The notes under the pieces were generated by a model. That model searched no databases. It was not told the DNA's origin and worked only from the letters and a program-made list of their open reading frames with translations. Position numbers and translations under genes: made by a program. Shown here piece by piece: positions 1 through 5,084 of a DNA stretch of 5,084 bases. Position 1 is the stretch's first letter, and each line of letters begins with the position of its first letter. Origin of the DNA: Candidatus Brocadiaceae bacterium (GTDB lineage Bacteria > Planctomycetota > Brocadiia > Brocadiales > Brocadiaceae); the NCBI GenBank assembly GCA_024653795.1, contig JANLHY010000207.1, positions 1 through 5,084 on the forward strand, written 5' to 3'.

Positions 1-366
1 TTCCAAAGAGAGGATACTGATGGTATTGATTGTCTTATCAAGAACAATCTTATTCTTGATAAGATGTTTATTAAGTTTATTAATTGCAGACGTATTGCCA
101 TGTATTGCTTTTTGCAGTTGTGTCCTAATAAAACCGTCGCTGGCGAAATCCTGGACGCGTATTTTGGTCTTTTCCAGGAATTGATAGACTTGCCCTTCGT
201 AGGCCTCGGCAATAACCGTTAAGGTGTCGAGGGCTCGGTTTTTCAGATATATTCTGTTTTTACTGTAAACCAGAATAAATGTGATAAGTATAGGAATAAG
301 GATAGCGATAATTCCTATCAGCGCCTTGCCTTTCAGCGATAATTTAAATTGCATAGGAATTTTCAT
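1..366 (-). CDS. N-terminus of a membrane-anchored sensor protein (partial)
   Basis: The reading frame is open from an ATG at 366 to the left edge of the window (122 codons, no stop), so only the N-terminus is seen. Residues 1-14 are short and basic (MKIPMQFKLSLKGK). Residues 15-36 form one strongly hydrophobic membrane segment (ALIGIIAILIPILITFILVY) followed by SKNR, consistent with the C-terminal side being exported. Residues 40-122 are mainly helical and polar (AEAYEGQVYQFLEKTK, then QDFASDGFIRTQLQKAI), like the start of a periplasmic Cache-type ligand-binding domain. Such N-termini are typical of sensor histidine kinases, diguanylate cyclases and chemoreceptors. The output domain lies outside the window, so the class cannot be decided. 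A second ATG at 354 (Met5) is a possible start. The sequence before either ATG is A/T-rich with no clear Shine-Dalgarno. The gene lies downstream of cheB/cheR on the same strand, 324 bases away. Confidence 0.75.
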   Translation of the reverse strand, partial: MKIPMQFKLSLKGKALIGIIAILIPILITFILVYSKNRIYLKNRALDTLTVIAEAYEGQVYQFLEKTKIRVQDFASDGFIRTQLQKAIHGNTSAINKLNKHLIKNKIVLDKTINTISILSLE

Positions 367-375
367 TTTATTTAT
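340..375. repeat. Direct repeat copy 1, spanning the sensor gene start
   Basis: This stretch aligns to 554-588 with one 1-base gap and about two mismatches. The core, 348-375 against 561-588, is 26 of 28 identical at an offset of 213 bases. Read on the minus strand it includes the start codon and first codons of the sensor gene (MKIPMQF). Similarity ends abruptly on both sides. Confidence 0.75.
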
Positions 376-411
376 TTTTTCACTTTAAGAGTGTAACAGT
401 CCCATGAGATG

Positions 412-491
412 GTAGGATGGGTCAAGCGAAGCAGACCCATCGACCATTAACTTATTTATTGATGGGTGCGCTCATGCTTCACCCATCCTAC
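412..491. repeat. 80-bp palindromic dispersed repeat (GTAGGATGGGT family)
   Basis: The outer arms gtaggatgggt (412-422) and acccatcctac (481-491) are perfect inverted repeats. The arms continue imperfectly inward over about 32 bases each. Each arm holds its own small inverted repeat (gatgggt/acccatc at 416-422 and 435-441; gatgggt and acccatc again at 461-467 and 481-487), so the element can form two small hairpins or one long one. A 3-base direct repeat (atg) flanks it at 409-411 and 492-494, which is too short to prove a target duplication. Sequences of this GTAGGATGGGT...ACCCATC type are, from memory, common dispersed non-coding repeats in many environmental bacteria. Confidence 0.8.
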
Positions 492-516
492 ATGATTGCC
501 ATAATCGCAGTAATAG

Positions 517-550
517 AAAAAAGTCGTTGGGTTTTGTCTTTTAAAACCCA
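517..550 (-). terminator. Possible intrinsic terminator, minus strand
   Basis: Inverted repeat tgggtttt (528-535) and aaaaccca (543-550) gives an 8-bp stem with a 7-base loop. On the minus strand the stem is followed, after five bases, by six T (from 522-517). The stem is half A/T and the spacer before the T run is longer than ideal, so it may be weak. It would stop transcripts arriving from cheB/cheR before the sensor gene. Confidence 0.45.
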
Positions 551-553
551 GCC

Positions 554-588
554 TAATTTAATTGTATAGGAATTTTCATTTTATTCAT
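554..588. repeat. Direct repeat copy 2, vestigial duplicate of the sensor gene start
   Basis: This is the partner of 340-375. On the minus strand it reads as an 11-codon ORF (588-553), MNKMKIPIQLN then TAG. The MKIPIQ part matches MKIPMQ at the start of the real sensor gene. It is best explained as a duplicated or left-behind gene start created when the DNA between the copies was acquired. A translated leader peptide is possible but unsupported. Confidence 0.7.
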
Positions 589-603
589 GCGGGTACAGAC
601 CGT

Positions 604-627
604 AAAAATCCCCCTTAAAAAAGGGGG
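604..627 (-). terminator. Intrinsic terminator downstream of the cheB/cheR fusion
   Basis: Read on the minus strand, ccccctt-tttt-aaggggg forms a 7-bp G/C-rich stem (627-621 with 616-610) with a 4-base loop. It is followed by A and then five T (608-604). This is a good match to a Rho-independent terminator, 64 bases after the fusion's stop codon. It is also the distal half of the 609-690 palindrome, so the repeat may have been recruited as the gene's terminator. Confidence 0.6.
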
Positions 628-690
628 TGAGGGGGTTGTAAAATAGCGAGAAAAGACACAACCCCCTTTATCCCCCTTTTTTAAGGGGGA
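609..690. repeat. 82-bp C5/G5 palindromic repeat abutting the stop codon (copy A)
   Basis: The arms 609-639 and 658-690 are inverted repeats: 19 identical bases, a short mismatch (tga against taaa), then nine more identical bases. An 18-base central loop separates them. Each arm contains its own hairpin: 610-616 with 621-627 (loop aaaa), and 671-678 with 683-690 (loop tttt). The right end touches the TAG of the fusion gene (693-691) with no spacer. A 33-base half of this repeat matches the interrupted copy near 4468-4854 at 29 of 33 positions, and 4921-4980 is a more diverged relative. Confidence 0.85.
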
Positions 691-3600
691 CTAATTTAAC
701 TTCTTTTGTAACTCTTCAAATTGTCTCTTCAGGGACTCGTTAGCTTTTTGATATTCCAGTTCGGTTTGCTTGTGTTTCGTGATGTCTTCTTTAATTGCAA
801 CGAAATGGGTAATAACACCTTCCTGGTTTTTAATGGGAGAGATGGATGCGGATTCCCAATAAAATTCGCCGGTCTTTTTTTTATTATAAAATTCTCCCCG
901 CCATTCGCCGCCTGATGTAATCGTAGTCCATAACCGTTTGTATTCTTCGGGCGGTGTCTTACCCGATTTTAAGATACGGGGATTTTTCCCTATGATTTCT
1001 TCAGGGGTGTACCCTGTTAACCGGGTGAACTTTGGATTGACATATTCGATTTTGCCTTTTGTGTCGGTAATTATTATTGAGCTTGAACTTTGTTCGATAG
1101 CATGGGAAAATTTCCGAAGTTGTTCTTCCTTTTGCCTGCGTTCTGCGATCTCATCCTGAAGCAGTTTATTGGCCTTCAAAAGTTCGGCAGTTCGCTCCTC
1201 TATGCGTATTTCTAACCTTTCATACGCCTTTCGTAATTCATCTTCCATGAGTTTTCGCTGGACAACCAAACCCAATTGGGAAGCAATTGCTGAGATGAGT
1301 CTGATAAGTGATGCGTCCTTCTCGCGTGCCTCGAACATAAAGAATGCAATCACCGCAACAACTTTTTTGCGGGAGAGGATGGGGATTGCCAGTCCTGCTT
1401 TTAAACCGGCTTCCAAGGCAAACTTTGCACGGGGAAAATTCGCATCAAGGGTGACATTCGCAATCCATTCCGGCTGCCCGGATAGCCAGACTCTTCCTGG
1501 AAGACCTTTGCCCTGCGGAAAGGTAAATCCCCTGCTTACGGTATAGAATTTTTCAAGTCCGGGAGCGGTACTGTACCACTCTGTGCTGCATTCGAGGAAT
1601 GTCCCCTCAGAATTCGGTATCCATGCTTCTCCATAAATCCAGCCCGTAGTTTCGCATATCTTCCGCAGCGTAACGCCCAATGCCGTATGAACGTCTTCAG
1701 ACTCGCTGATAGCCAGCGTTAATGTTTGCAGGAGTTGAATTTCTTCGTGCGCCCGTTTGAGTTCGGTTATATCTATTAAGTTGATTGTAATACCGTCAAT
1801 GATATTGGTTATGGTTCTGTAAGGCAAGATGCGTACCAAATACCACTTGTTCCCGGGGATGTTTACTTCTCTTTCCTTAGGAGTTGAGGTTTTGAGGACT
1901 TCCTTTATATCTTTTACCAAATCCGCATAGAGAATATCCGTAGAAATGTGATCGAGGGTACGCCCTATGTCCGCCTCAATAAGATTAATTACCCTGGTCG
2001 TTGCCGGGGTAAAACGTTTTATGTACAGGCGTCTGTCCAGAAAAATAGTTCCTATTTCGGTGCTGCTTAACAAGTTGTTTATATCGTTATTGGTTTCTGA
2101 TAACTCTTCGATCTTAGTTTGAAGTTCAGAATTTACCGTAATCAGTTCTTCGTTCATTGATTGCAGTTCTTCTTTAGATGTTTCCAACTCTTCATTGGTG
2201 CTTTGCAATTCCTCGTTGATTGACTGCACCATCTCATTGGAAGTTTTGAGTTTCTCATTGGAACTTTCCAGCTCTTCTATAGTTTCCAGAAGGGATTCTT
2301 TTGTAAAGTTTAATTCACGTTCAAGCGCCAGTATACGATTGGTCAACGAAGGGAACAGCTCCGTTTTTATATAAGTACCGTTAGTTTGGAGGATGAAATT
2401 TGTAATATCCTCAAACACCACCAGTATCAATCCCACAAGGGATTCCGGTTCTGCAAAAGGTCTGATTATTAAATTGATAACTTGAGAACTGCCGTCATTT
2501 ATTATCTGGAGATTTTTATAGGTAAAGGCTGTTTTCCCCTTGATCACTTTTTGAATGGCAGTCCTTAATTCGAGACGTAAATCTTTATGCGCCATTTTTA
2601 GGATATTTAAGGTAGCCTTTCCATTGGGTGGCTTTAAATAAGCGCTCGTTTGCCCCTGAAAATAAACAATGTCATATTTCTCGTTTATAACGACGCAGGG
2701 AGGGGTGTAGTTCTCAAGCAGCATTTTTTTGGTAATCTCGCCGATATTGGCTTCCTTTGATTTGCTGAATTCCTCAACGGTTTGTTGTTTTAAGGCGGCG
2801 CTTGTTAGTGAACTGGTATCCCTATCATTTGCCAGGCCAGCAGAAAATCCTATCCGCCGGAAGATTTTACAATCCTTATCCACAACTGAAAAAAGGCTGG
2901 TAAATTCCCCAACTGTTTCAGAGTTTCCAAGTATAAGAAACCGGTTTGGTTTTAAGGCATAATGAAAAAGCGGCAGGAGTTTTTTCTGCAACACGGGTTC
3001 TAAGTAAATCAGCAGATTTCTGCAACTGATCATGTCTAATTTGGAAAAGGGCGGGTCCTTAATGAGGTTGTGGTTGGCAAAGATCACCATTTCCCGGATT
3101 TGTTTATTGATAATATATGTGTGGTCTTGTTTAGTAAAAAAGCGTTTTAACCGTTCTGGAGATATATCCGCAATAATACTTTCCGGGTAAATAGCGGCAC
3201 GCGCAAAATTAAGGGCATCGTCATCGATATCCGTGGCAAAGATTTGAATTTTTGCGTATGCGTTTGTCGTATCCATGTGTTCTTTGAGAATCATAGCCAT
3301 AGAATAAGCCTCTTCGCCGCGGGAGCAGCCAACTACCCAAATCCGTATGGTAAAGAGAAGCTCTTTGGATTCGAACAAGAGCGGTATTACCTTTTTCTTG
3401 AGAGCCTCATAAAGTTTAGCATCCCTGAAAAAGCTGGTAACCCCGATGAGCAGCTCCTTGAAAAGCGCATCCACTTCGGGTGGGTTTTGCTGGAGATGCA
3501 CGACATAATCCGCTAATGTGTCAATTTGATTTACTGCCATCCGTTTTTCAATCCTGCGATAGATGGCAGCATGTTTGTAATGGGTAAAGTTGTGCCCGGT

Positions 3601-4392
3601 TTTAGATTGGAGCAGCGCAAATATTTTTCCGAGATAGTGCGAATTCTTGGATGCAAGAGTGGTTGACTTTTGACTCCAGATATTATAGTGGTACGTCACG
3701 TATTCGATAAGTTTTTCAGGCATTTTTTCGGCAGGCAAAGCATAGTCCACTAAACCTGTCGCTATAGCGCTTGCCGGCATGCCGCCAAATTCAGCGGACT
3801 TTTCTTCCTGAACCATCGTCATTCCACCTGCATCCTTGATTGCCTTTAAGCCCAAAGCGCCGTCAGTTCCAGCCCCCGATAATATAATACAGATAGCCTT
3901 CTCTGCCTGATCTTTTGCCAGCGATTGGAAAAAGAAATCGATAGGATGTTTGAATCCCTGTGAAATGGGCGATTCTGCCAGGTGAAGAATTCTGTTCGAT
4001 ATGGTTGCGTCCTTGTTTGATGGTTTGATGTATACACAGTTTGGTTCTACCGGCATCCCATCTTCTATCTGTAAGACCTTCATGCTGGTGTGTGTTTTCA
4101 GGATATCAACCATGATGCTTTTATAGCCAGGGAGTATATGCTGGATGAGGACGAATGCCATCCCGTTATCAGGCGGCATATGAGAAAAAAATTGTTCGAA
4201 TGCCTCTAGCCCGCCTGCGGAAGCGCCCATGCCGACAACAAAAAACCCCATTTCTTCCTTTGCAGTGATGGGTAATACCTGATCTGACTGCGCAGTTGAT
4301 TGCTCAGGTTTGGCGGCCTTTCTGGCTCTTTTTTTTCGTCCTGCTTTTACGGCGTCAGGATCAGTTGATATACTCTTTTTATTTTTAGACAT
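691..4392 (-). CDS. CheB/CheR fusion with PAS-coiled coil-PAS-GAF-PAS, no kinase domain
   Basis: The protein is about 1,233 residues, counted from the ATG at 4392. A GTG at 4419 would add nine residues, and neither start has a strong Shine-Dalgarno; I prefer the ATG because it begins a typical basic leader (MSKNKKSIST). Residues 49-226 are a CheB methylesterase/deamidase with the catalytic triad Ser58 (GASAGG), His85 (IQHI) and Asp177 (GAGTDG), but no receiver domain before it. Residues 250-516 are a CheR methyltransferase: TSFFRD (319-324), SAM-binding GCSRGEEAYS (355-364), acidic ATDIDDD (386-392) and ISCRNLLIYL (455-464). Then come a PAS-like domain (about 555-670), ten heptads of coiled coil (703-772), PAS (776-880), GAF (895-1044), a helical linker, and a canonical PAS (1097-1207). 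The protein ends in a short charged helix. No membrane segment, HisKA, HATPase, GGDEF or HTH is present. It likely adds and removes methyl groups on receptor glutamates, or regulates a partner kinase, in response to signals bound by PAS/GAF (inference). Confidence 0.95.
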   Translation of the reverse strand: MSKNKKSISTDPDAVKAGRKKRARKAAKPEQSTAQSDQVLPITAKEEMGFFVVGMGASAGGLEAFEQFFSHMPPDNGMAFVLIQHILPGYKSIMVDILKTHTSMKVLQIEDGMPVEPNCVYIKPSNKDATISNRILHLAESPISQGFKHPIDFFFQSLAKDQAEKAICIILSGAGTDGALGLKAIKDAGGMTMVQEEKSAEFGGMPASAIATGLVDYALPAEKMPEKLIEYVTYHYNIWSQKSTTLASKNSHYLGKIFALLQSKTGHNFTHYKHAAIYRRIEKRMAVNQIDTLADYVVHLQQNPPEVDALFKELLIGVTSFFRDAKLYEALKKKVIPLLFESKELLFTIRIWVVGCSRGEEAYSMAMILKEHMDTTNAYAKIQIFATDIDDDALNFARAAIYPESIIADISPERLKRFFTKQDHTYIINKQIREMVIFANHNLIKDPPFSKLDMISCRNLLIYLEPVLQKKLLPLFHYALKPNRFLILGNSETVGEFTSLFSVVDKDCKIFRRIGFSAGLANDRDTSSLTSAALKQQTVEEFSKSKEANIGEITKKMLLENYTPPCVVINEKYDIVYFQGQTSAYLKPPNGKATLNILKMAHKDLRLELRTAIQKVIKGKTAFTYKNLQIINDGSSQVINLIIRPFAEPESLVGLILVVFEDITNFILQTNGTYIKTELFPSLTNRILALERELNFTKESLLETIEELESSNEKLKTSNEMVQSINEELQSTNEELETSKEELQSMNEELITVNSELQTKIEELSETNNDINNLLSSTEIGTIFLDRRLYIKRFTPATTRVINLIEADIGRTLDHISTDILYADLVKDIKEVLKTSTPKEREVNIPGNKWYLVRILPYRTITNIIDGITINLIDITELKRAHEEIQLLQTLTLAISESEDVHTALGVTLRKICETTGWIYGEAWIPNSEGTFLECSTEWYSTAPGLEKFYTVSRGFTFPQGKGLPGRVWLSGQPEWIANVTLDANFPRAKFALEAGLKAGLAIPILSRKKVVAVIAFFMFEAREKDASLIRLISAIASQLGLVVQRKLMEDELRKAYERLEIRIEERTAELLKANKLLQDEIAERRQKEEQLRKFSHAIEQSSSSIIITDTKGKIEYVNPKFTRLTGYTPEEIIGKNPRILKSGKTPPEEYKRLWTTITSGGEWRGEFYNKKKTGEFYWESASISPIKNQEGVITHFVAIKEDITKHKQTELEYQKANESLKRQFEELQKKLN

Positions 4393-4414
4393 AAAGTATC
4401 TTAACCCGTAACAG

Positions 4415-4465
4415 TTCACCGCAAAGGCCTGCCCTCATGGAAATGGGGGCGCGGAGAACGCAGAG
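4415..4465. repeat. Possible broken CCGCAAAGG...GCGGAGAACGCAGAG dispersed repeat
   Basis: The segments ttcaccgcaaaggc (4415-4428) and gcgcggagaacgcagag (4449-4465) resemble, from memory, a common bacterial intergenic repeat in which they follow each other closely. Here about 20 bases (ctgccctcatggaaatgggg) separate them and could form an imperfect hairpin. No second copy in the window supports this, so it is a weak call. It overlaps the optional GTG start of the fusion. Confidence 0.25.
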
Positions 4466-4467
4466 TT

Positions 4468-4495
4468 ACAACCCCCTAACTCCCCCTTTATTAAG
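4468..4495. repeat. C5/G5 repeat copy B, left part, split by the MITE-like element
   Basis: Joining 4468-4495 to 4850-4854 (removing the element and one target copy) restores a 33-base sequence that matches 658-690 of copy A at 29 of 33 positions. It includes a perfect hairpin tccccctt-tatt-aaggggga. The element therefore landed in the loop and 3' arm of this hairpin. The other half of the repeat is not visible in this copy. Confidence 0.75.
4487..4495. repeat. Target-site duplication, left copy
   Basis: The nine bases tttattaag directly precede the left terminal inverted repeat and recur exactly after the right one at 4841-4849. Confidence 0.85.
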
Positions 4496-4602
4496 CTTAC
4501 AGTTGGACAATTTTTTGCTGGCCAAATCATCCATTATCAGATTGATTGTTCACTATAATTTAACATTATTTATGGCGGAGGTGGTAATCTCTATCATACT
4601 TA

Positions 4603-4719
4603 GCTGGTTCAATCGTCCACGATTGAACCGAAACATTTGGCATGTTCACGGCTCGTGCATTGTTCAAAGTTCCTGATTCCATTCAAACCTTTCGGTTCAA
4701 TCTGCAAGATTGAACCAGC
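4603..4719. repeat. Nested GGTTCAATC palindromes inside the MITE-like element
   Basis: Two near-perfect hairpins, ggttcaatcg-tcca-cgattgaacc (4606-4629) and ggttcaatct-gca-agattgaacc (4694-4716), each have 10-bp stems. They are also inverted copies of one another over about 30 bases (4603-4633 against 4690-4719), with gctggttcaatc and gattgaaccagc as the matching outer ends. The segment can form two separate hairpins or one larger cruciform. Confidence 0.85.
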
Positions 4720-4753
4720 CTGGGAGGAAGCAAGTGCTTCTGGTACACAGGCG

Positions 4754-4779
4754 CGTTCCCAAGCCGGAGCTTGGGAACG
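4754..4779. repeat. CGTTCCCAAGC palindrome (REP-like hairpin)
   Basis: A perfect 11-bp stem cgttcccaagc (4754-4764) and gcttgggaacg (4769-4779) encloses the loop cgga. Palindromes of this GTTCCCAAGCnnnnGCTTGGGAAC type are, from memory, frequent dispersed repeats in several bacterial phyla. It lies in the right part of the MITE-like element with no partner in the left part, suggesting it was added later or captured. Confidence 0.85.
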
Positions 4780-4840
4780 AGGGAATGATAATGCCCGCTT
4801 ACCCTTCACTTTGTCCAGCACAAAATTGTCCAACTGTAAG

Positions 4841-4849
4841 TTTATTAAG
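4841..4849. repeat. Target-site duplication, right copy
   Basis: An exact copy of tttattaag (4487-4495) directly follows the right terminal inverted repeat. It runs on into gggga (4850-4854), the remaining 3' arm of the interrupted C5/G5 hairpin. Confidence 0.85.
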
Positions 4850-4893
4850 GGGGAACGGCAGCAATCCCCCTGGTGCTTAGTTGCATAAATTAG

Positions 4894-4908
4894 GCTGCCT
4901 TTGGCAGC
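4894..4908. repeat. Short GCTGCC/GGCAGC hairpin
   Basis: gctgcc-ttt-ggcagc is a perfect 6-bp stem with a 3-base loop. On the plus strand it is followed by gactttt, a weak T run, so it might act as a minor terminator. No plus-strand gene precedes it, so I leave it as a hairpin of unknown role. Confidence 0.4.
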
Positions 4909-4920
4909 GACTTTTAAAGC

Positions 4921-4980
4921 TCCCCTCTAGAAAGAGGGGCTGGGGGTGTGTTACGGCAAACTTACACACCCCTTTATCCC
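4921..4980. repeat. C5/G5 palindromic repeat, degenerate and truncated copy C
   Basis: The order of parts matches copy A at 609-690. First comes a hairpin cccctct-agaa-agagggg (4922-4939). A G-run stem arm follows (4943-4951), then a loop, then its complement (4964-4972) and ctttatccc. In copy A the sequence continues into a final hairpin, but here it stops at 4980, so the last 15-20 bases are missing. The changes in the first hairpin are compensatory: both arms carry cccctct/agagggg where copy A has ccccctt/aaggggg. Confidence 0.65.
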
Positions 4981-5020
4981 ATAAGCGTTAACTTAAGAAA
5001 GAGCTATAGCATTTAAGAGT

Positions 5021-5061
5021 GAAATATCGAATGTAGAACAAGGAATATTGAATTTCGAAGG
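5021..5061. repeat. Degenerate GAAT/TCGAA-type dispersed repeat
   Basis: The segment reads as loosely repeated units: atatcgaatgtagaa, then caagg, then aatattgaatttcgaag. From memory, strings of this ATATCGAATnnnGAACAAGGAAT type are widespread non-coding repeats in environmental bacteria. The pattern may continue to the window edge (aataattcgacat). It is short and diverged, so the call is modest. Confidence 0.4.
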
Positions 5062-5084
5062 AAAAAAACTTAATAATTCGACAT

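Larger units (their letters stand above)
367..690. other. Intergenic region between cheB/cheR fusion and sensor gene
   Basis: No gene of credible length is seen in these 324 bases on either strand. The space is almost filled by repeats and hairpins: the duplicated sensor-gene start (554-588), the 80-bp palindrome (412-491), two terminator-like hairpins reading on the minus strand (517-550 and 604-627) and the C5/G5 palindrome (609-690). I could not pick out a convincing sigma-70 promoter for the sensor gene. Confidence 0.6.
4496..4840. mobile_element. 345-bp MITE-like non-autonomous transposable element
   Basis: The 26-base terminal inverted repeats 4496-4521 and 4815-4840 match at 25 of 26 positions; the outer ends read CTTACAGTTGGACAATTTT, and the one mismatch is at 4515. 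Perfect 9-base direct repeats (tttattaag) flank the element, as expected of a transposition target duplication. No transposase or coding frame is present. The interior also pairs with itself around nearly the same centre: 4532-4539 with 4786-4793 (cattatca/tgataatg), and 4603-4633 with 4690-4719. The whole element can therefore fold into a long branched hairpin. The left end lies 104 bases upstream of the fusion's ATG, so the element could affect that gene's expression. A 9-base duplication is compatible with several IS families; I do not recognise the ends well enough to name the helper transposase. Confidence 0.85.
4393..5084. other. Non-coding repeat-rich region upstream of the cheB/cheR fusion
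   Basis: I find no credible gene in these 692 bases. Open frames of 74-83 codons between 4437 and 4888 run through palindromes on both strands and lack ribosome sites. The region holds the MITE-like element, its interrupted target hairpin, a third C5/G5 repeat and a degenerate GAA-type repeat. The fusion gene's promoter should lie in 4393-4495 or within the element. I see no convincing -35/-10 pair. Confidence 0.65.

Noticed and set aside
412..491. CRISPR array or attachment site
   Set aside because: There is one palindromic unit, not regularly spaced direct repeats with unique spacers. No integrase or tRNA is nearby.
553..588. Leader peptide MNKMKIPIQLN
   Set aside because: It is explained as part of the direct repeat of the sensor gene start. 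There is no ribosome site, and terminator-like hairpins lie on both sides.
691..1100. Last PAS domain as a LOV blue-light sensor
   Set aside because: The matching loop reads GKNPRILKSG, without the flavin-binding cysteine of the LOV motif (NCRFLQ). It is an ordinary PAS of unknown ligand.
721..3516. Several plus-strand frames (for example at 938-1159, 1169-1546 and 3244-3516)
   Set aside because: They are antisense to the continuous fusion gene, whose protein has clear domain motifs throughout. They show no recognisable family features.
4540..4565. Plus-strand promoter with TATAAT at 4554-4559
   Set aside because: No acceptable -35 lies 16-18 bases upstream and no gene follows on the plus strand. 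A/T-rich DNA gives such hexamers by chance.
4437..4676. 79-codon plus-strand frame, including an internal ATG at 4572
   Set aside because: It crosses the left target duplication and terminal repeat of the mobile element and has no Shine-Dalgarno. Its hydrophobic stretch is explained by A/T-rich repeat DNA.
4609..4833. 74-codon minus-strand frame, with an overlapping 83-codon plus-strand frame at 4637-4888
   Set aside because: Both are translations of palindromic repeats (SQAPAWER and SQAGAWER come from the GTTCCCAAGC hairpin). They overlap head-on, cross the element's inverted repeat, and lack ribosome sites.

Overview
The window holds one complete gene, the start of a second, and two intergenic regions full of repeats. 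The complete gene (minus strand, 691-4392) encodes a soluble protein of about 1,233 residues: CheB methylesterase, CheR methyltransferase, PAS, a long heptad coiled coil, PAS, GAF and PAS. It has no kinase, receiver or DNA-binding domain. Downstream on the same strand, cut by the left edge of the window, is the N-terminus of a membrane-anchored sensor protein (366 to beyond 1).

Organism: a bacterium of moderate GC (low-to-mid 40s by eye) with weak Shine-Dalgarno sequences and many short palindromic dispersed repeats. Repeats of this style and long CheB/CheR-PAS-GAF proteins fit an environmental sensor-rich bacterium. An anammox-type planctomycete (Brocadiales) is my tentative guess. Some delta- or gammaproteobacteria fit nearly as well, and no marker gene here settles it.

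Layout. 1-366: partial sensor gene. 367-690: intergenic region with a 213-bp-offset duplication of the sensor gene start, an 80-bp palindromic repeat, two terminator-like hairpins for minus-strand transcripts, and an 82-bp C5/G5 palindrome that abuts the cheB/cheR stop codon. 691-4392: cheB/cheR fusion. 4393-5084: non-coding. It contains a 345-bp MITE-like element (4496-4840) with 26-bp terminal inverted repeats and a perfect 9-bp target duplication, inserted in the loop of a second copy of the C5/G5 hairpin repeat. A third, degenerate and truncated copy lies at 4921-4980, followed by a degenerate GAA-type repeat at 5021-5061.

How the parts may work together (inference): the fusion couples glutamate methylation and demethylation to PAS/GAF sensing, but it has no output kinase of its own. 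It would need receptors or a partner kinase elsewhere. The adjacent truncated sensor gene is a candidate partner, although terminator-like hairpins separate the two genes. The clearest unusual signal in the window is the repeat biology, not a new protein system: a non-autonomous element has landed in a hairpin repeat whose relatives bracket the fusion gene.
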